Shown here: positions 1-7,330 of the stretch, one piece after another | Numbering within the stretch: position 1 is the first letter of the stretch | How the letters are laid out: every line of letters starts with the position of its first letter | Origin: an uncultured Bacilli bacterium | GTDB taxonomy: Bacteria; Bacillota_I; Bacilli_A; RF39; UBA660 | Direction of reading: 5' to 3' | Assembly (NCBI GenBank): GCA_934130105.1 | Contig: CAKOXL010000015.1 | Span: 1 to 28,648, forward strand | DNA: 28,648 nt | Made by a program: the position numbers and the translations under genes | Notes under the pieces: generated by a model | The model's database searches: none | Told to the model about the DNA's origin: nothing | The model's input: the letters and a program-made list of their open reading frames with translations, nothing else

Positions 1-672
1 GAAGTGTTGATTGCTTCTTTTTGTGAGAAAGATGATATTATGTTATCCACTAAATTTGTGGAAAAATATAAAAATTTGTATGCTTGTATTGGTTATCACC
101 CTGAAGTTAGTAACAAAATTGTGGAAAATGATTATAAAATACTAGAAGAAATGGTTAAAAATAATCATAAAATAGTAGCAATTGGGGAAATTGGACTTGA
201 TTACCATTGGGATAAAGATAATAAAGACAAACAAAGGGAAGTATTTTGTAGGCAATTAGAGATAGCTGAAAAATTAAAAGTACCAGTCGTTATTCATAGT
301 CGTGATTCTATTAATGAGACCTATGAAATTCTTAAAAAATATAAAGTGTCTGGTGTGATTCACTGCTTTAGTGGTAGTTTAGAAATGGCGAAAAAATTTA
401 TTAGTTTAGGTTTTCTTCTTGGAATTGGGGGAGTAGTAACTTTTAAAAACAGTAAGCTTTTTGAAGTAATAGAAAAATTAGAGCTTACTAATATTGTTTT
501 AGAAACAGATAGTCCTTATTTGACTCCAGAACCAAATAGGGGAAAAACTAATGAATCTAGTAATATTCCTTATATAGCTCAAAAAATAGCAGAGATAAAG
601 CATATTCCTTTGGAAGATGTTGCCAAAATAACGACAGAAAATGCTATTAGGACATTTGACTTACCTATTTAA
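1..672 (+). CDS. tatD: TatD family metal-dependent DNase (5' partial)
   Basis: Metal-dependent hydrolase of the TatD family (TIM barrel), a cytoplasmic 3'-5' exonuclease/deoxyribonuclease. The reading frame is open from base 1, and the N-terminal metal-binding HxH of the family (usually in the first ten residues) is not present, so about 35-40 residues lie upstream of the window; the GTG at base 4 is not believed to be the start. Visible family motifs are GYHP, the metal ligand Glu in VAIGEIGLDYHW, His in PVVIHSRDS, His in GVIHCFSG, and Asp in ETDSPYLTPEP. This is yabD of B. subtilis, which precedes yabE and ksgA there as here. The gene ends 47 bases before the 3D-domain gene and is probably co-transcribed with it. 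Identification is secure; only the 5' end is unseen. Confidence 0.95.
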   Translation, partial: EVLIASFCEKDDIMLSTKFVEKYKNLYACIGYHPEVSNKIVENDYKILEEMVKNNHKIVAIGEIGLDYHWDKDNKDKQREVFCRQLEIAEKLKVPVVIHSRDSINETYEILKKYKVSGVIHCFSGSLEMAKKFISLGFLLGIGGVVTFKNSKLFEVIEKLELTNIVLETDSPYLTPEPNRGKTNESSNIPYIAQKIAEIKHIPLEDVAKITTENAIRTFDLPI

Positions 673-719
673 GTGTGATATATTTAGCGTATAAATACAA
701 TAGGTATGGGTGATTAGTG

Positions 720-1319
720 ATGTTAAAAGGAAAAGTTTCATTTTATAAAGCAATCAGCTTACGTTTCTTATTAGTTGGTTTTGTTTTTGTATTTGTTACC
801 TTTTTATTGTCGGGTAATACTAGTAAAGTTAATAGTATTAGTAATATTAATAATGTTAAGTCTATAGAAGCATCACATATTATTAGTAAGTATGATAATC
901 GCAGTAAGGCTTTAAAAGTAAGGGAAGTTAGTAATATGTATGAAGCTTCTGTTTACGGGCCTGATATGCCTATTTCATTTATTGGTCAAATGACGGCATA
1001 TAATCCTGTTTGTGTTGGTTGTACTGGTAAAGTTTATTGTTCACCTAGACAGGATGTAACTAATGGTAATATATATTTTAATGATACTACGTATGGTAAA
1101 GTTAGAATTTTAGCGGCTGATTATTTAATTCCTTGCGGTACTATTGTTTCAATTACTAATGTTAGTTTTTCAAATGATCCAATTATTGGCATAGTACTTG
1201 ATAGAGGTGGTGCCATTAAAGGTAATATTATGGACTTTTTAGTAAGCGAAAGTGATGATATGGATGTTGTTGGTAGACAGCATGATGTAAAATATGAAGT
1301 ACTTCGTTGGGGTTGGTGA
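720..1319 (+). CDS. YabE-like exported protein with 3D domain
   Basis: Probable cell-wall-active protein. Residues 13-31 form a hydrophobic signal/anchor segment, then a linker, then a 3D (Asp-Asp-Asp) domain from about residue 90 to the end, a double-psi beta-barrel related to MltA/RlpA-type lytic transglycosylases. Domain marks are MTAYNP near its start, AADYLIPCGT, and LDRGGAIKGNIMDF with the conserved acidic residues, then VVGRQ. Four cysteines (CVGC, YCSP, IPCG) lie in the domain and could pair outside the cell. At 199 residues it lacks the long DUF348/G5 region of B. subtilis YabE, so it is a minimal version. The GTG at 717 is an alternative start directly before the ATG chosen; GGGTGAT at 708-714 is the likely ribosome binding site. 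Position after tatD matches yabE. Peptidoglycan cleavage is inferred from the domain only. Confidence 0.85.
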   Translation: MLKGKVSFYKAISLRFLLVGFVFVFVTFLLSGNTSKVNSISNINNVKSIEASHIISKYDNRSKALKVREVSNMYEASVYGPDMPISFIGQMTAYNPVCVGCTGKVYCSPRQDVTNGNIYFNDTTYGKVRILAADYLIPCGTIVSITNVSFSNDPIIGIVLDRGGAIKGNIMDFLVSESDDMDVVGRQHDVKYEVLRWGW

Positions 1320-1324
1320 TTAAT

Positions 1325-1969
1325 ATGGAATTTAGTAATAATAATAATAATAATAATAATCTTAATGAAAAGGAAGATAAATCTCTTTGGCATTATTTTC
1401 CTTACTTATTGCTACTTATGATTATTTTGTTTTTTTGTGTATTTGGTATTACTTATTCTATATATAAGCCTGATAATAGTAGCGATAATGGTTTAACAAC
1501 CGATAAAATTATTTTTACTTATTCAGATGTTGATAAAGTTGGTAATGGCATTTATCTTAATAATGCTACTCCAATTACGGATGATTTAGGTAAAATGCTT
1601 ATTGGTAATAGACAATATTTTGATTTTTATGTTAATGCAACTACTAAAAAGAGTAAGTTACGCTATTTTTTATTGATTAATAAAGATGATACTTCAACTT
1701 TAGATGATAGCAATGTAAAAGTTTATTTAGTTAAACTAAGTGGTGATTATGAAGAAGAACTTGTTCTTACTGAATATTCGAAACTACCAGTAAAGATGGT
1801 TAACGGTAAAAAATACTATGTTTTATATACTAAAGATATAGATAATAACTCTGATAATTATGGAGATTCTTATCGTTTAAGAATGTGGATTAAAAATGAT
1901 GCAACTGATTATTCAGAAAAGAGGTTTTCTATAAAAGTTGATGTATATGCTGAACAGGTGGAGGAGTAG
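1325..1969 (+). CDS. exported single-pass surface protein, paralogue 1 (TasA/camelysin-like architecture)
   Basis: Protein of 214 residues with a charged N-terminus holding eight consecutive Asn, one hydrophobic segment (about residues 24-46) ending in GITYSIY, and an extracytoplasmic beta-rich, Asp/Asn-rich body. It shares an ordered set of motifs with the next gene: IIFTYSD, GNGI, NATPITDDLGK, YFDFYVNATT, YRLRMW and a C-terminal FSIKVDV, so the two are clear paralogues. The hydrophobic segment followed by SYS/TYS and a body of this size, just upstream of a SipW-type signal peptidase, resembles TasA/camelysin-type surface or fibre proteins; I cannot show homology to TasA from sequence alone. 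The ATG at 1325 is preferred over an upstream in-frame codon at 1307 because GGTGATT (1315-1321) sits before it. The next gene starts 6 bases after the stop. Confidence 0.7.
   Translation: MEFSNNNNNNNNLNEKEDKSLWHYFPYLLLLMIILFFCVFGITYSIYKPDNSSDNGLTTDKIIFTYSDVDKVGNGIYLNNATPITDDLGKMLIGNRQYFDFYVNATTKKSKLRYFLLINKDDTSTLDDSNVKVYLVKLSGDYEEELVLTEYSKLPVKMVNGKKYYVLYTKDIDNNSDNYGDSYRLRMWIKNDATDYSEKRFSIKVDVYAEQVEE
1337..1360 (+). repeat. (AAT)8 trinucleotide tract encoding poly-Asn
   Basis: Eight perfect AAT codons encode Asn5-Asn12 of the surface protein at 1325, a few codons after its start and before the membrane segment. Being a multiple of three, slippage would change length without breaking the frame. 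Confidence 0.95.
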
Positions 1970-1974
1970 GATTG

Positions 1975-2610
1975 ATGAAGAAAAATGGTGTTTCTGTTAG
2001 TGTAGTTATAATTTTATTGTTTTCTATTGTTTTCTTATTTTTTGGAATTAGTTATTCAATTTTCACCTATTTTGGTGAGGGCATGACAAATAATGTGATT
2101 GAAACAGGACGTATTATTTTCTCATATTCTGATGCTTTCGGTGGAGGCAATGGTATTAATATGGTTAATGCTTTTCCTATTTCGGATTCTATGGGTAAAA
2201 TTTTAGCTGGTGAAGGCGAGTATTTTGATTTTAGTGTATCGGCAACAACAAGTAATAGTGATTTAGCTTATGAAATTGCGGTTAAAGCTTCTGATGATAG
2301 TACTTTAGATCCTAAGTATGTAAAAATATATTTGACTACTTTTGAAGGTAGTGATGAAAAAGAAGTGCCACTTATATCTAGTAATGATGGCATTGTTACT
2401 TACGATAGTTTATTAGATACAAATAATTCTATATTATCTGGTAAATCTATTTATTATGGCAGTGTTAAAGCAGGTGAAGTTGCTTATGGCAAGAAATTCA
2501 GATTAAGAATGTGGGTTGCTATGCCTGATAGTGATGACTTTGACTATGATTTGATAAGTAATAAAACTTTTTCATTAAAAGTAAATGTTGCAGCAAGTAG
2601 TATTAATTAA
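1975..2610 (+). CDS. exported single-pass surface protein, paralogue 2 (TasA/camelysin-like architecture)
   Basis: Paralogue of the gene before it, 211 residues. A short basic N-terminus (MKKNG) is followed by a hydrophobic segment at about residues 6-30 ending in GISYSIF, a form typical of substrates of SipW-type signal peptidases. The body repeats the motifs IIFSYSD, GNGI, NAFPISDSMGK, YFDFSVSATT, FRLRMW and FSLKVNV. The start at ATG 1975 has a strong binding site (GGAGGAGTAGG, 1960-1970) overlapping the stop of the upstream gene; a TTG at 1972 is the alternative. A strong terminator follows at 2622-2655, so the surface-protein pair ends as a transcription unit before the peptidase gene. 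A filament or surface-layer role is inference from architecture and neighbourhood. Confidence 0.7.
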   Translation: MKKNGVSVSVVIILLFSIVFLFFGISYSIFTYFGEGMTNNVIETGRIIFSYSDAFGGGNGINMVNAFPISDSMGKILAGEGEYFDFSVSATTSNSDLAYEIAVKASDDSTLDPKYVKIYLTTFEGSDEKEVPLISSNDGIVTYDSLLDTNNSILSGKSIYYGSVKAGEVAYGKKFRLRMWVAMPDSDDFDYDLISNKTFSLKVNVAASSIN

Positions 2611-2621
2611 ATTATATGTGT

Positions 2622-2655
2622 AAAGAGAATTATAGTTTTTCTCTTTTTATTTTAC
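2622..2655 (+). terminator. Rho-independent terminator after the surface-protein pair
   Basis: The stem AAAGAGAA / TTCTCTTT (8 bp, 9-base loop) is followed by a T-rich run. It separates the two surface proteins from the signal peptidase gene. Confidence 0.75.
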
Positions 2656-2714
2656 TTCCTATTTTTTATGTGATATTATTATTCTAGTATATTATGATAG
2701 AATCGGGTGATCAT

Positions 2715-3317
2715 ATGGATAATGTTAAAAAAGTTTTTCAATTTTTATCATCAGTGTTATTCTATTCGGTTTTACTAATACTTGTTGTGATAGTTTTGAT
2801 GTTTTTAAGTTATTATATTGATAAACAAGTAGGCTTAAAAAAAGGTGAAAGTAGGTCACCTTTGTTTGGAGCGTATGTTATTATTAGTGAAAGTATGATA
2901 CCAAGTATCAATGTATATGATGCTGTACTTACTGTAAGAGCTGATGAGAGTAAAATAAAAAAATATGATATTATTACTTTTATCTCAAAAGAAATAGAGA
3001 CTAAAGGTACACCTATAACTCACCGTGTAATTGATATTGTACATGATCCTGATGATGAAAATAGAATAATTGGTTATAGAACTAAAGGAGATCATAATAA
3101 TACTGCTGATTTTGCTTTAATTAAACCAGAGGAAGTTATTGGTAAAGTTTATCTTAGGATTCCAATGATTGGCTATTTACAGACATTTATGACTAAGCCA
3201 ATAGGTTGGGTTTTAATAGTTGTTGTTCCATGTCTATTAATTGTTGGTAGTGATATTTTTAGATTAATTAGTAGTAATAAAAGTAAGGATAAAGATGATA
3301 GCGATGAGGCTATTTAA
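2715..3317 (+). CDS. sipW: signal peptidase I, SipW (ER/archaeal) type
   Basis: Membrane-bound type I signal peptidase of 200 residues that cleaves signal peptides of exported proteins. It is of the SipW/ER type with a Ser-His dyad instead of the usual bacterial Ser-Lys: the nucleophile is Ser60 in SESMIPS and the general base is His103 in THRV. Also seen are the downstream KGDHN..AD box (about residues 124-132) and transmembrane helices at about residues 11-33 and 163-182. The ATG at 2715 is chosen because GGGTGAT (2705-2711) lies before it; an in-frame ATG at 2694 has no such site. In B. subtilis SipW processes TasA and TapA; here the two exported paralogues directly upstream are the obvious substrates, which is inference. 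The symbol is by type, not proven orthology. Confidence 0.88.
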   Translation: MDNVKKVFQFLSSVLFYSVLLILVVIVLMFLSYYIDKQVGLKKGESRSPLFGAYVIISESMIPSINVYDAVLTVRADESKIKKYDIITFISKEIETKGTPITHRVIDIVHDPDDENRIIGYRTKGDHNNTADFALIKPEEVIGKVYLRIPMIGYLQTFMTKPIGWVLIVVVPCLLIVGSDIFRLISSNKSKDKDDSDEAI

Positions 3318-3363
3318 TCAAAATATAATAATTGAAATTTAAGAATATGATAGGGGAATAGTT

Positions 3364-4059
3364 ATGAATTTTTTGAGACAATATGTTAAAATTATTAGTT
3401 ATGTTTTATTGGGATTAGTTTTTGGTTTTTCGTGTTTTTATTTACTAACAAATTGTTATCATTATTTAGAGATTAGGAAAGATTATGTAGTTGATGTTAA
3501 TAATCAAACACTGGTACAATCTATTGATAATAAAATGAATAATGTAAAAAATAATATTTCTATTTTTAATGCTAATACATATCGTGGTAATGTATCTAAT
3601 AGTCAAATGCTTTTGATTTATCAAAATTTAAATTCTTGTGTTAATTATTTTAATAATGATACATTTTCTACTATTAAAAATAGTGATAGAATTAGTATTA
3701 TTGATGTATATAAACTTCGTGAATCTTATGATAATGATATTTTAAGTAGTTGTATTGTTACTAATTTATATTGGACTATGTCTGTTAATAGCGACAACAT
3801 TAATAGCCCTTACTTAATTGCTAACAAAGAAATGTTTAAATTATATATTAATTCTTTACTTAAAGAAACTTCTTATTTGAAGAAAGATTTATTAAATAAT
3901 AGTAGCTATTATTTCAATACTTCTATTGCTTCTGCTTCTATTAAAGATAATACTAAAGATGGTTTTTATGAGGTAATGGGAGCTTATAATAGAGCAGCTG
4001 ATTTTGTTGAACTTATCTCAAATTGGTTTAAGAATGAAGTGGAGGGTAATTATGACTAA
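3364..4059 (+). CDS. membrane-anchored protein of unknown function
   Basis: I do not recognise this 231-residue protein. It has one N-terminal hydrophobic segment (about residues 10-31) followed by a hydrophilic, Asn/Ser/Tyr-rich, mostly helical-looking body of about 200 residues, probably outside the cell. There is no catalytic motif that I can name. The start at ATG 3364 has GATAGGGGAATAG before it. Its 3' end overlaps the next gene by 8 bases, so the two are translationally coupled. With the SipW peptidase 46 bases upstream, it is likely part of the same surface cassette, for example an accessory or anchoring subunit; that role is inference. Confidence 0.6.
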   Translation: MNFLRQYVKIISYVLLGLVFGFSCFYLLTNCYHYLEIRKDYVVDVNNQTLVQSIDNKMNNVKNNISIFNANTYRGNVSNSQMLLIYQNLNSCVNYFNNDTFSTIKNSDRISIIDVYKLRESYDNDILSSCIVTNLYWTMSVNSDNINSPYLIANKEMFKLYINSLLKETSYLKKDLLNNSSYYFNTSIASASIKDNTKDGFYEVMGAYNRAADFVELISNWFKNEVEGNYD

Positions 4060-4576
4060 AATAGTTAATGGCGTTTTATCTTTTTTAAAAATGTTTTTAC
4101 TGCTTATATCCTTTGTTTTTACTTTTTATATTGTTGTTAATATGTATCGTAGACTTGAAAAAAATGTTATCGATGCTATCTTTAATTTTATTCCATTTTT
4201 AGTTTTGTTTCTTTTGTTTTCAATAAACTTTATATTTAAGCAAAAGAGTGTTAATAATTGCCTTTTTTATAATGTTACTTGTTGTTTAGCTTTTACAATG
4301 ATTTTATTTGCTATTTATAGAACTTTATTTGACCGTAACATGATTGCTATGATAAGATTAGGTTATGACATTAATTTTAATTATTTTGCTGATATTATTG
4401 CACCTATGAGGGCTATTTTATATATGTTATGTTTATCTAATGTTTTACTTATAGTTAGTGATATTAAATTACCAATTAAGACTAACGATAATATAAGTAA
4501 TGTGGAAGTTAAAAATACAAAAACAAGTAAGAAGAGTATTAGTACTAACAAAAAAAGCAATAAACCAACAAAATAG
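4052..4576 (+). CDS. polytopic membrane protein of unknown function with Lys/Ser-rich tail
   Basis: This 174-residue protein is not recognised. It shows four hydrophobic segments (about residues 8-32, 45-65, 75-95 and 120-142) and a C-terminal cytoplasmic-looking tail rich in Lys, Ser, Thr and Asn. ATG 4052 is used because GGAGGG (4041-4046) precedes it at good distance and it overlaps the stop of the upstream gene; a longer reading from 4004 would add 16 residues without a site. Its coupling to the upstream membrane-anchored protein and closeness to the SipW peptidase suggest a joint function in the envelope, which is inference. Confidence 0.6.
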   Translation: MTKIVNGVLSFLKMFLLLISFVFTFYIVVNMYRRLEKNVIDAIFNFIPFLVLFLLFSINFIFKQKSVNNCLFYNVTCCLAFTMILFAIYRTLFDRNMIAMIRLGYDINFNYFADIIAPMRAILYMLCLSNVLLIVSDIKLPIKTNDNISNVEVKNTKTSKKSISTNKKSNKPTK

Positions 4577-4606
4577 TTTATTTCTTTTTTATGTAAGGTG
4601 GTGAAA

Positions 4607-4620
4607 GGTAAAAAATTACC
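4607..4620. repeat. short inverted repeat in the ksgA leader
   Basis: GGTAAAAAATTACC (stem GGTAA/TTACC, 4-base loop) lies between AAGGTGGTGAAAGG and the ksgA start codons. It could place either the TTG at 4621 or the ATG at 4630 at working distance from a binding site. Short and AT-rich, so chance is possible. Confidence 0.35.
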
Positions 4621-4629
4621 TTGTATTTT

Positions 4630-5433
4630 ATGAATTATAATGATTTTGATTTTAAGAAAAAGTATGGACAAAATTTTTTAAGAGATATATCTATACCTAG
4701 AAAAATAGTTGATGTAGCTAATATTTCAACTGATAGCTTAGTAATAGAAGTTGGTCCTGGTGCTGGTATTTTAACTAAAGTTTTAGCTAGTAAGGCTAAA
4801 AATGTATTGTGTTATGAAATTGATGATAGTTTGGAACCTATTTTGGATAGTGAATTAATTTCTTATGATAATGTAGATATTATTTTTGATGATTTTTTAA
4901 ATAGAGATATAGCTAAAGATATAGAAAAATATCACTATTCACATTTATATGTAGTTGCTAATTTACCATATTATATTACAACACCAATTATAACTAAAAT
5001 GATTGATGCAAATATTGATTTAGAAAAAATAGTGGTAATGGTTCAAAAAGAAGTTGCTGATCGCTTTTGTGCTAAACCAGGAAGTAGAGATTATGGATCG
5101 ATTACAGTTTTTTTAAATTATTACTTTGATATGAAAAAAGAATTTTTAGTAAGTAGAAATTGTTTTAATCCTAAACCGAATGTTGATAGTATGATAATTT
5201 CTTTTAATCATAAGAATAGTTTGTTACCTTTAAAAGATTCTAAGTTATTTTTTGATGTTGTACGTGATAGTTTTCGTTTTAAGAGAAAAACACTAAAAAA
5301 CAATTTGAAAAATTATGATTTACTAGCAATTGAGACAGTTTTAAAAAAGTATAATTTTGATTTAAATGTAAGAAGTGAGCAGTTACCACTTGAGGTTTTT
5401 GTAGATATAAGTAACTGTTTAGCTAAAAATTAA
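4630..5433 (+). CDS. rsmA: 16S rRNA (adenine1518/1519-N6) dimethyltransferase KsgA/RsmA
   Basis: S-adenosylmethionine-dependent enzyme that dimethylates the two adjacent adenines in helix 45 of 16S rRNA during late 30S assembly. Family marks are KKYGQNFL at the N-terminus, the SAM-binding loop VGPGAGILTK (about residues 41-50), the acidic YEID at the end of strand 2, the catalytic NLPYYI (about 111-116), and the C-terminal FRFKRKTLKNNL rRNA-contact region. Length (267 residues) is close to normal. The start is uncertain: TTG 4621 or ATG 4630, with the purine-rich stretch at 4596-4609 as the binding site. Its place before yabG and veg is the B. subtilis order, but the usual upstream partner rnmV is not present. 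Confidence 0.95.
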   Translation: MNYNDFDFKKKYGQNFLRDISIPRKIVDVANISTDSLVIEVGPGAGILTKVLASKAKNVLCYEIDDSLEPILDSELISYDNVDIIFDDFLNRDIAKDIEKYHYSHLYVVANLPYYITTPIITKMIDANIDLEKIVVMVQKEVADRFCAKPGSRDYGSITVFLNYYFDMKKEFLVSRNCFNPKPNVDSMIISFNHKNSLLPLKDSKLFFDVVRDSFRFKRKTLKNNLKNYDLLAIETVLKKYNFDLNVRSEQLPLEVFVDISNCLAKN

Positions 5434-5523
5434 TAAAAAATTTGAGATATTATGTAAGTAAAAATTAAAATAGTTATAATTAGTTATGTAGAAAGCATAT
5501 ATTTTACTGTTAGGGGTGAAAAT

Positions 5524-6306
5524 ATGCTTTTTCAAATTGGTGATATTGTTACTAGAAATTCTCATCATAATGATACCTTTTTTATAATTGAGGAAATAAA
5601 CGGAAATGTTGCTTTTTTGAAGGGAATTAATCTTAGATTGTATGCTGATAGTGATCTTAGTGATTTAGTGAAAGTAAATAATACTGATGTTGTAGATGAT
5701 GAGAGAATTACTAGTTCTATTACTGGTGATTTAAATTTAGATCGTAGCGAATTTTTTTATTTACCTGGTAAAGTTTTGCACATAGATGGTGATGAAGACT
5801 ATTTAAAAAGATGTATGAAATTTTATAAAAAACTTAATATTATGTCATATGGTTTATGTTTAAAGGAAGCAGATATTAAAACGGAAATTAAGTCATATTT
5901 AAAAAAACTTAATCCTGATATTGTAGTAATTACTGGACATGATGCTTATTATCGACGTAAAGGTTCTGAAGATGATGTTAAAAATTATAAAAATACATCT
6001 AATTTTATTGATGCAGTAAAAGAAGCACGTGATTATGAAAAGAATCAAGATAAATTGATTATTATAGCTGGTGCTTGTCAAAGTAATTATGAAGAATTGA
6101 TAAAAGCTGGTTCAACTTTTGCTTCTAGTCCTAAAAGAATTAATATCCATGCTCTTGATCCTGCTATTATAGCATCATATTTGGCACTTTATGATAGAAA
6201 TAAAACGGTTGATTTAATTGAATTACTTTCAAAAACTAAATCAGGTTCTGATGGCATAGGTGGAGTTGTTACAAAGGGCTGTATGTTTGTGGGGTATCCA
6301 AGATGA
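5524..6306 (+). CDS. yabG: sporulation-specific protease YabG
   Basis: YabG is a spore-associated protease (MEROPS U57) made in the mother cell that trims spore coat and related proteins before cross-linking. The 260-residue product has the family pattern: IGDIVTR at the N-terminus, LKGINLRLYADS, PGKVLHIDGDEDYLKRC (about residues 81-97), IVVITGHDAYY, IIAGACQSNYEELI with the conserved Cys, FASSPKRINIHALDP, and the terminal GIGGVVTKG. It is slightly shorter than the B. subtilis protein. The binding site is AGGGGTGA at 5513-5520. Its stop TGA overlaps the ATG of veg (ATGA, 6303-6306), so the two are coupled. The presence of an intact yabG argues that the lineage sporulates or did so recently. 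Confidence 0.93.
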   Translation: MLFQIGDIVTRNSHHNDTFFIIEEINGNVAFLKGINLRLYADSDLSDLVKVNNTDVVDDERITSSITGDLNLDRSEFFYLPGKVLHIDGDEDYLKRCMKFYKKLNIMSYGLCLKEADIKTEIKSYLKKLNPDIVVITGHDAYYRRKGSEDDVKNYKNTSNFIDAVKEARDYEKNQDKLIIIAGACQSNYEELIKAGSTFASSPKRINIHALDPAIIASYLALYDRNKTVDLIELLSKTKSGSDGIGGVVTKGCMFVGYPR

Positions 6307-6518
6307 ATATAGATAAAGTTAAGAATAAGATTAATTCATATAAGGGCCAAAAATTACAGTTTCGTTTTAATGGCAGTAGAAATCAAATAGAGGAGTTTTC
6401 TGCTACTATAATTGATACCTATTCATCAATATTTACAGTTAGGCTAATAGATAGTAGTTTAGTTAAATCATTTAGTTATAGTGATGTTTTAATAAGAAAA
6501 TTGGTTGTTACTGAATAG
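6303..6518 (+). CDS. veg: Veg family protein
   Basis: Small protein of 71 residues of the Veg family (DUF1021). In B. subtilis Veg is abundant in vegetative cells, affects biofilm matrix gene expression and spore outgrowth, and is thought to act on the repressor SinR. Visible similarity is the N-terminal I..VK..I..Y.GQKL, an internal GSRNQIEE, then ATIIDTYSSIFTVRL and the terminal FSYSDVLIRKLVV. It overlaps yabG by four bases and has no separate leader, so it depends on yabG transcription or on a promoter within it. Followed by an 18-base perfect palindrome at 6519-6536. Confidence 0.88.
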   Translation: MNIDKVKNKINSYKGQKLQFRFNGSRNQIEEFSATIIDTYSSIFTVRLIDSSLVKSFSYSDVLIRKLVVTE

Positions 6519-6536
6519 TTAATAAAGTTTTATTAA
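6519..6536. repeat. perfect 18-base palindrome after veg
   Basis: TTAATAAAGTTTTATTAA directly follows the veg stop codon region. It has no adjacent T run, so it is a weak terminator candidate; it could be an mRNA 3' end or a protein site. Confidence 0.4.
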
Positions 6537-6553
6537 AATAGTTGCTTTTTTTA

Positions 6554-6581
6554 TTGAATTATTATATTATAGATTTATAAA
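6554..6581 (+). promoter_or_regulatory. candidate sigma-A promoter for spoVG
   Basis: TTGAAT (6554-6559), 16 bases, TATAAA (6576-6581), 27 bases before the spoVG ATG. An overlapping alternative TTGCTT (6542) / TATTAT (6565) exists. No sigma-H type AGGA/GAAT pair was found, although B. subtilis spoVG uses sigma-H. Confidence 0.4.
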
Positions 6582-6608
6582 GTAAATTACTTTAGAAGGA
6601 GGATACAT

Positions 6609-6887
6609 ATGAAGATTACATCTGTAAATGTACGTAAGATTGAAAAAGAAGGATCTAGAATGAAAGGAATTGCATCTGTATTATTAGATGACAGTTTCGC
6701 AGTTCATGATATTAGAATTATTGAAGGTGAAAAAGGATTATTCATTGCTATGCCTAGCAAGAAGACTCCAGCAGGTGATTATAGAGATATAGCTCATCCA
6801 ATTAATCCAGAAGTTCGTTCTATGTTTGAAGAAGAAATTTTAAAAGCATATGAAGAAGCTGAAGAACCTGCTAGCTCACAAGAATAA
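6609..6887 (+). CDS. spoVG: septation/sporulation regulator SpoVG
   Basis: SpoVG is a small conserved nucleic-acid-binding regulator affecting septation, sporulation and virulence genes in Firmicutes. The 92-residue product matches the family over its length: MKITSVNVRKIEKEGSRMKGIASV, the core VHDIRIIEGEKGLFIAMPSKK, and DIAHPINPEVR near the C-terminus, followed by a short acidic tail. It has a strong binding site (AGAAGGAGGAT, 6594-6604). It is transcribed alone, with a candidate promoter at 6554-6581 and a strong terminator at 6902-6930. In B. subtilis it lies further from veg; here the intervening genes (sspF, ispE, purR, yabJ) are missing. Confidence 0.97.
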   Translation: MKITSVNVRKIEKEGSRMKGIASVLLDDSFAVHDIRIIEGEKGLFIAMPSKKTPAGDYRDIAHPINPEVRSMFEEEILKAYEEAEEPASSQE

Positions 6888-6901
6888 TAATAGAATTAAT
6901 T

Positions 6902-6930
6902 GAATTACCTAAATGGTAATTCTTTTTTTT
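6902..6930 (+). terminator. Rho-independent terminator after spoVG
   Basis: Perfect 8-bp stem GAATTACC / GGTAATTC with a 5-base loop, followed by nine T. Confidence 0.9.
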
Positions 6931-7015
6931 TATTTCTTATATTTTTAATTATTAATAGCTATATAGTATAAAGTTATATTTATTTTAAAATTCTATTCTA
7001 TTTTATAAAATTCTT

Positions 7016-7023
7016 CATATCAT
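7016..7023 (+). promoter_or_regulatory. possible sigma-E-like -10 element before yabP
   Basis: CATATCAT lies 17 bases before the yabP ATG and is one base off the B. subtilis sigma-E -10 pattern CATAYAHT. The upstream -35 match is poor. yabP and yabQ are sigma-E genes in B. subtilis, which makes the position worth noting. Confidence 0.25.
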
Positions 7024-7039
7024 TTACTAGGAGGCTATT

Positions 7040-7330
7040 ATGGACAAGGATCAAACAATTAATAATTATAATCATAGTATTAACGTACTTGAAAGAAAAA
7101 ATATTTTAGTAACTGGTGTTAAGAAAATAGAAAGTTTTGATGATGAAGAGTTTCTAATGGAAACGGTTATGGGCTTTTTAGTTTTGAAGGGTGAGGGCCT
7201 TGAATTATTAAAATTAGATACTATGCAGGGTAATGTTTCTATAAAGGGTTTACTTAAATCATTTTCATATGTTGATGAAGGTATGAAAAAAGAAAAGGAA
7301 AACAGTATTATTAGTAGGCTTTTTAAATAA
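7040..7330 (+). CDS. yabP: sporulation protein YabP
   Basis: YabP/YqfC-family protein of 96 residues, needed in the mother cell for spore cortex or forespore-surface development. The match covers the central region: H.I.V..R..I.VTGVKKIESFDDEEFLMET, then GFLVLKGEGLELLKLDTMQGNVSIKG, then SFSY. It has a good binding site (AGGAGG, 7029-7034) and its TAA overlaps the ATG of yabQ by one base (TAATG), so translation is coupled. The yabP-yabQ-divIC order is as in B. subtilis. The C-terminus (about 20 residues) is more basic than I would expect. Confidence 0.9.
   Translation: MDKDQTINNYNHSINVLERKNILVTGVKKIESFDDEEFLMETVMGFLVLKGEGLELLKLDTMQGNVSIKGLLKSFSYVDEGMKKEKENSIISRLFK

Noticed and set aside
1121..1393. 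Minus-strand open frame across the 3D gene end and the AAT repeat
   Set aside because: Poly-Ile comes from the antisense of the AAT repeat; shadow of two real genes.
5434..5523. Sigma-K promoter before yabG
   Set aside because: A GCATATAT stretch occurs but does not fit CATA...TA spacing, and no -35 AC box is at the right distance; a TATAAT at 5475 lacks a -35.
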